Positions 62,737-64,000 of a stretch of 64,000 bases of DNA are shown piece after piece. The DNA comes from Leptodontidium sp. MPI-SDFR-AT-0119 (lineage: Eukaryota > Ascomycota > Leotiomycetes > Helotiales > Leptodontidiaceae). The stretch spans positions 6,634,001 through 6,698,000 of the forward strand of contig JAHLEZ010000001.1 in the NCBI GenBank assembly GCA_020726505.1. Reading direction: 5' to 3'. The translations under genes and the position numbers were made by a program. The notes under the pieces were generated by a model, which was given only the letters and a program-made list of their open reading frames with translations, ran no database searches and was not told the DNA's origin. Numbering within the stretch: position 1 is the first letter of the stretch; each line of letters begins with the position of its first letter.

Positions 62737-64000
62737 TTATCTAATGTTCAGCCGACTGCCCAGCTGGCGGAGTTTCTGCTTAAAAGACCTCGACTTTGCA
62801 GCTCCAGACTTCGTAAACTCATCTTGGCCTACTTTCGACTCAGCAGACGCAGCTTGCAACGCTTGAAGCCGATCTTCAAGTTGCTTACACCGTTTCGAGG
62901 AAGGCCCTTGGACGGTTGCGTATCCGGACAATGCTCGATTATACATTGCCCTTGCCATGTTTATCCGGTCGGTTTGCGAGTAGAGGTCACCAAAAGCGAA
63001 CACGGTATTCAACGCCGGTAAATAAGACAATGCAAGTTCAAGGCTAACAGCGTCCTCATAACCTTGCAGCGCCCGTTCGTACATCGCCTCCGCCTTGGCT
63101 AGCTTGCCTTGGTCCGCATAGAGCATGCCTAGGTTATAGATCGTTAAGAGTGTCGATGTGTGCTTTGGGCCAAATGTATCCTCGAATCCCTTCATCGCTC
63201 GTCTAATCATTATCTCTGCTTTAGCTAGCTGGTGCTGGAGCCGGTATAGGTTCCCAAGATGACACACCGTATAGAATGTAGATGTATGGTTTGGCCCAAG
63301 TGCTTCCTCGAAACCTTGTAGCGCCCGAGTAAACATGGCTTCCGCTTCTACTAGCTTGCCTTGGTTAGAATAGAGCTCGCCTAGGTTGTGAACCGTATTA
63401 AGTGTCGATGTGTGGTCCGGTCCAAGTGCCTCCTTGTAGCCTTGGAGCGCCCGAACGTACATCTTCTCGGCCTCGACCAGCTTGCCTTGGTCGACGTAGA
63501 GTAGGCCTAGGTTGTTGACCGTTAAGAGTGTTGATGTGTGGTCCGGTCCAAGTGCCTTCTCACAGCCTCTTAGCGCTCGAAGATACATCGCCTCGGCCTC
63601 TGCTAGCTTGCCTTGGTCAGAGTAGAGGGTGCCTAGGTTGTGGACCGTATCGAGTGTCGATGTGTGGTCCGGTCCAAGTGCCTCCTCCTTGCCTTGGAGC
63701 GCTCGAAGATACATCTTCTCGGCCTCTGCCAGCTTGCCTTGGTCTTTGTAAAGGGTGCCTAGGTTATTGACCGTTAAGAGTGTTGATGTGTGGTCCGGTC
63801 CAAGTGCCTTCTCACAACCTCTTAGCGCTCGAAGATACATCGCCTCGGCCTCTGCTAGCTTGCCTTGGTCAGAGTAGAGGGTGCCTAGGTTGTGGACCGT
63901 ATCGAGTGTCGATGTGTGGTCCGGTCCAAGTGCCTCCTCCTTGCCTTGGAGCGCCCGAACGTACATCTTCTCGGCCTCTGCCAGCTTGCCCTGGTTGGCG
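62737..64000 (-). CDS. TPR-repeat protein, 5' part beyond the window (probable STAND C-terminus)
   Basis: The frame is open from the right edge to TAA at 62737. It encodes at least eight 42-residue kinesin-light-chain-like TPRs of the form M-Y-x-R-A-L-Q-G-x-E-x-A-L-G-P-D-H-T-S-T-L, then N-L-G-x-L-Y-x-D-Q-G-K-L-A-E-A-E. The repeats nearest the edge alternate in two near-identical types (K-E-E-A and C-E-K-A), so pairs of repeats were duplicated. The last two are degenerate. The tail is basic (F-K-Q-K-L-R-Q-L-G-S-R). In fungi such arrays usually cap NB-ARC or NACHT STAND proteins with hydrolase or HeLo-type N-termini; that part is outside the window. Confidence 0.88.
   Translation of the reverse strand, partial: ANQGKLAEAEKMYVRALQGKEEALGPDHTSTLDTVHNLGTLYSDQGKLAEAEAMYLRALRGCEKALGPDHTSTLLTVNNLGTLYKDQGKLAEAEKMYLRALQGKEEALGPDHTSTLDTVHNLGTLYSDQGKLAEAEAMYLRALRGCEKALGPDHTSTLLTVNNLGLLYVDQGKLVEAEKMYVRALQGYKEALGPDHTSTLNTVHNLGELYSNQGKLVEAEAMFTRALQGFEEALGPNHTSTFYTVCHLGNLYRLQHQLAKAEIMIRRAMKGFEDTFGPKHTSTLLTIYNLGMLYADQGKLAKAEAMYERALQGYEDAVSLELALSYLPALNTVFAFGDLYSQTDRINMARAMYNRALSGYATVQGPSSKRCKQLEDRLQALQAASAESKVGQDEFTKSGAAKSRSFKQKLRQLGSRLNIR

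Overview
The window is nuclear DNA of a filamentous ascomycete (Pezizomycotina; a Leotiomycete is my best guess). The genes carry short GT-AG introns (about 45-80 nt) with CTRAY branch sites. HET, NACHT/STAND, DUF4238 and OTT_1508-type genes, typical of these fungi, are abundant, and old repeats show C-to-T / G-to-A decay resembling repeat-induced point mutation (RIP).

Layout. 1-7.5 kb: gene-poor repeat ground with degraded dispersed repeats, a solo LTR (3074-3375, 5-bp target duplication) and a hAT-type MITE (4230-4752, 8-bp target duplication). 7.5-11 kb: a HET-domain gene whose 5' end is split into 19 consecutive three-base exons. 11-25.4 kb: a transposon-like relic, a NACHT-ankyr in STAND gene (minus strand), a small TIR element, a DUF4238 pseudogene, a HET pseudogene, a sirtuin fragment and an LRR-like relic. 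25.7-26.7 kb: an unknown gene. 28.4-32.9 kb: an intact-looking HET-NACHT-WD40 (HNWD) gene with twelve near-identical 42-residue WD40 repeats. 34-38.7 kb: a coiled-coil ORF, an OTT_1508-type deaminase and a lysine-rich unknown gene. 39-61 kb: mostly conserved genes: MTD1 (folate), an unknown conserved protein, a tRNA-Arg with two insertions, sideroflexin, RQC1/TCF25, a mitochondrial PP2C (PTC5-like), an MFS transporter, a Zn2Cys6 factor and a LigB-type dioxygenase. 61-64 kb: a thiol methyltransferase relic, a possible LTR and a TPR-repeat gene that runs off the right edge.

How it fits together. The left half and right edge look like a self/non-self recognition compartment: HET effectors, STAND receptors with three kinds of high-identity repeat (ankyrin, WD40, TPR), and dead relatives of these among transposon scars. 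The middle-right is ordinary core genome.

The most unusual object is at 7517-9002. Sixteen 71-72 nt near-identical introns plus four diverged ones are separated by exactly three bases each. Every copy keeps GTAAGT or GTACGT at its 5' end and YAG at its 3' end, and 19 of 20 keep a CTRAY site. The three-base exons vary freely while the introns do not. Joined, they encode E-G-W-N-V-A-S-G-R-L-Y-V-P-D-E-H-R-E-A, linking an ATG exon in frame to a typical HET N-terminus. A second oddity is a tRNA-Arg(TCG) gene (43966-44122) with, besides its normal intron, a 59-nt insert that looks like a spliceosomal intron.
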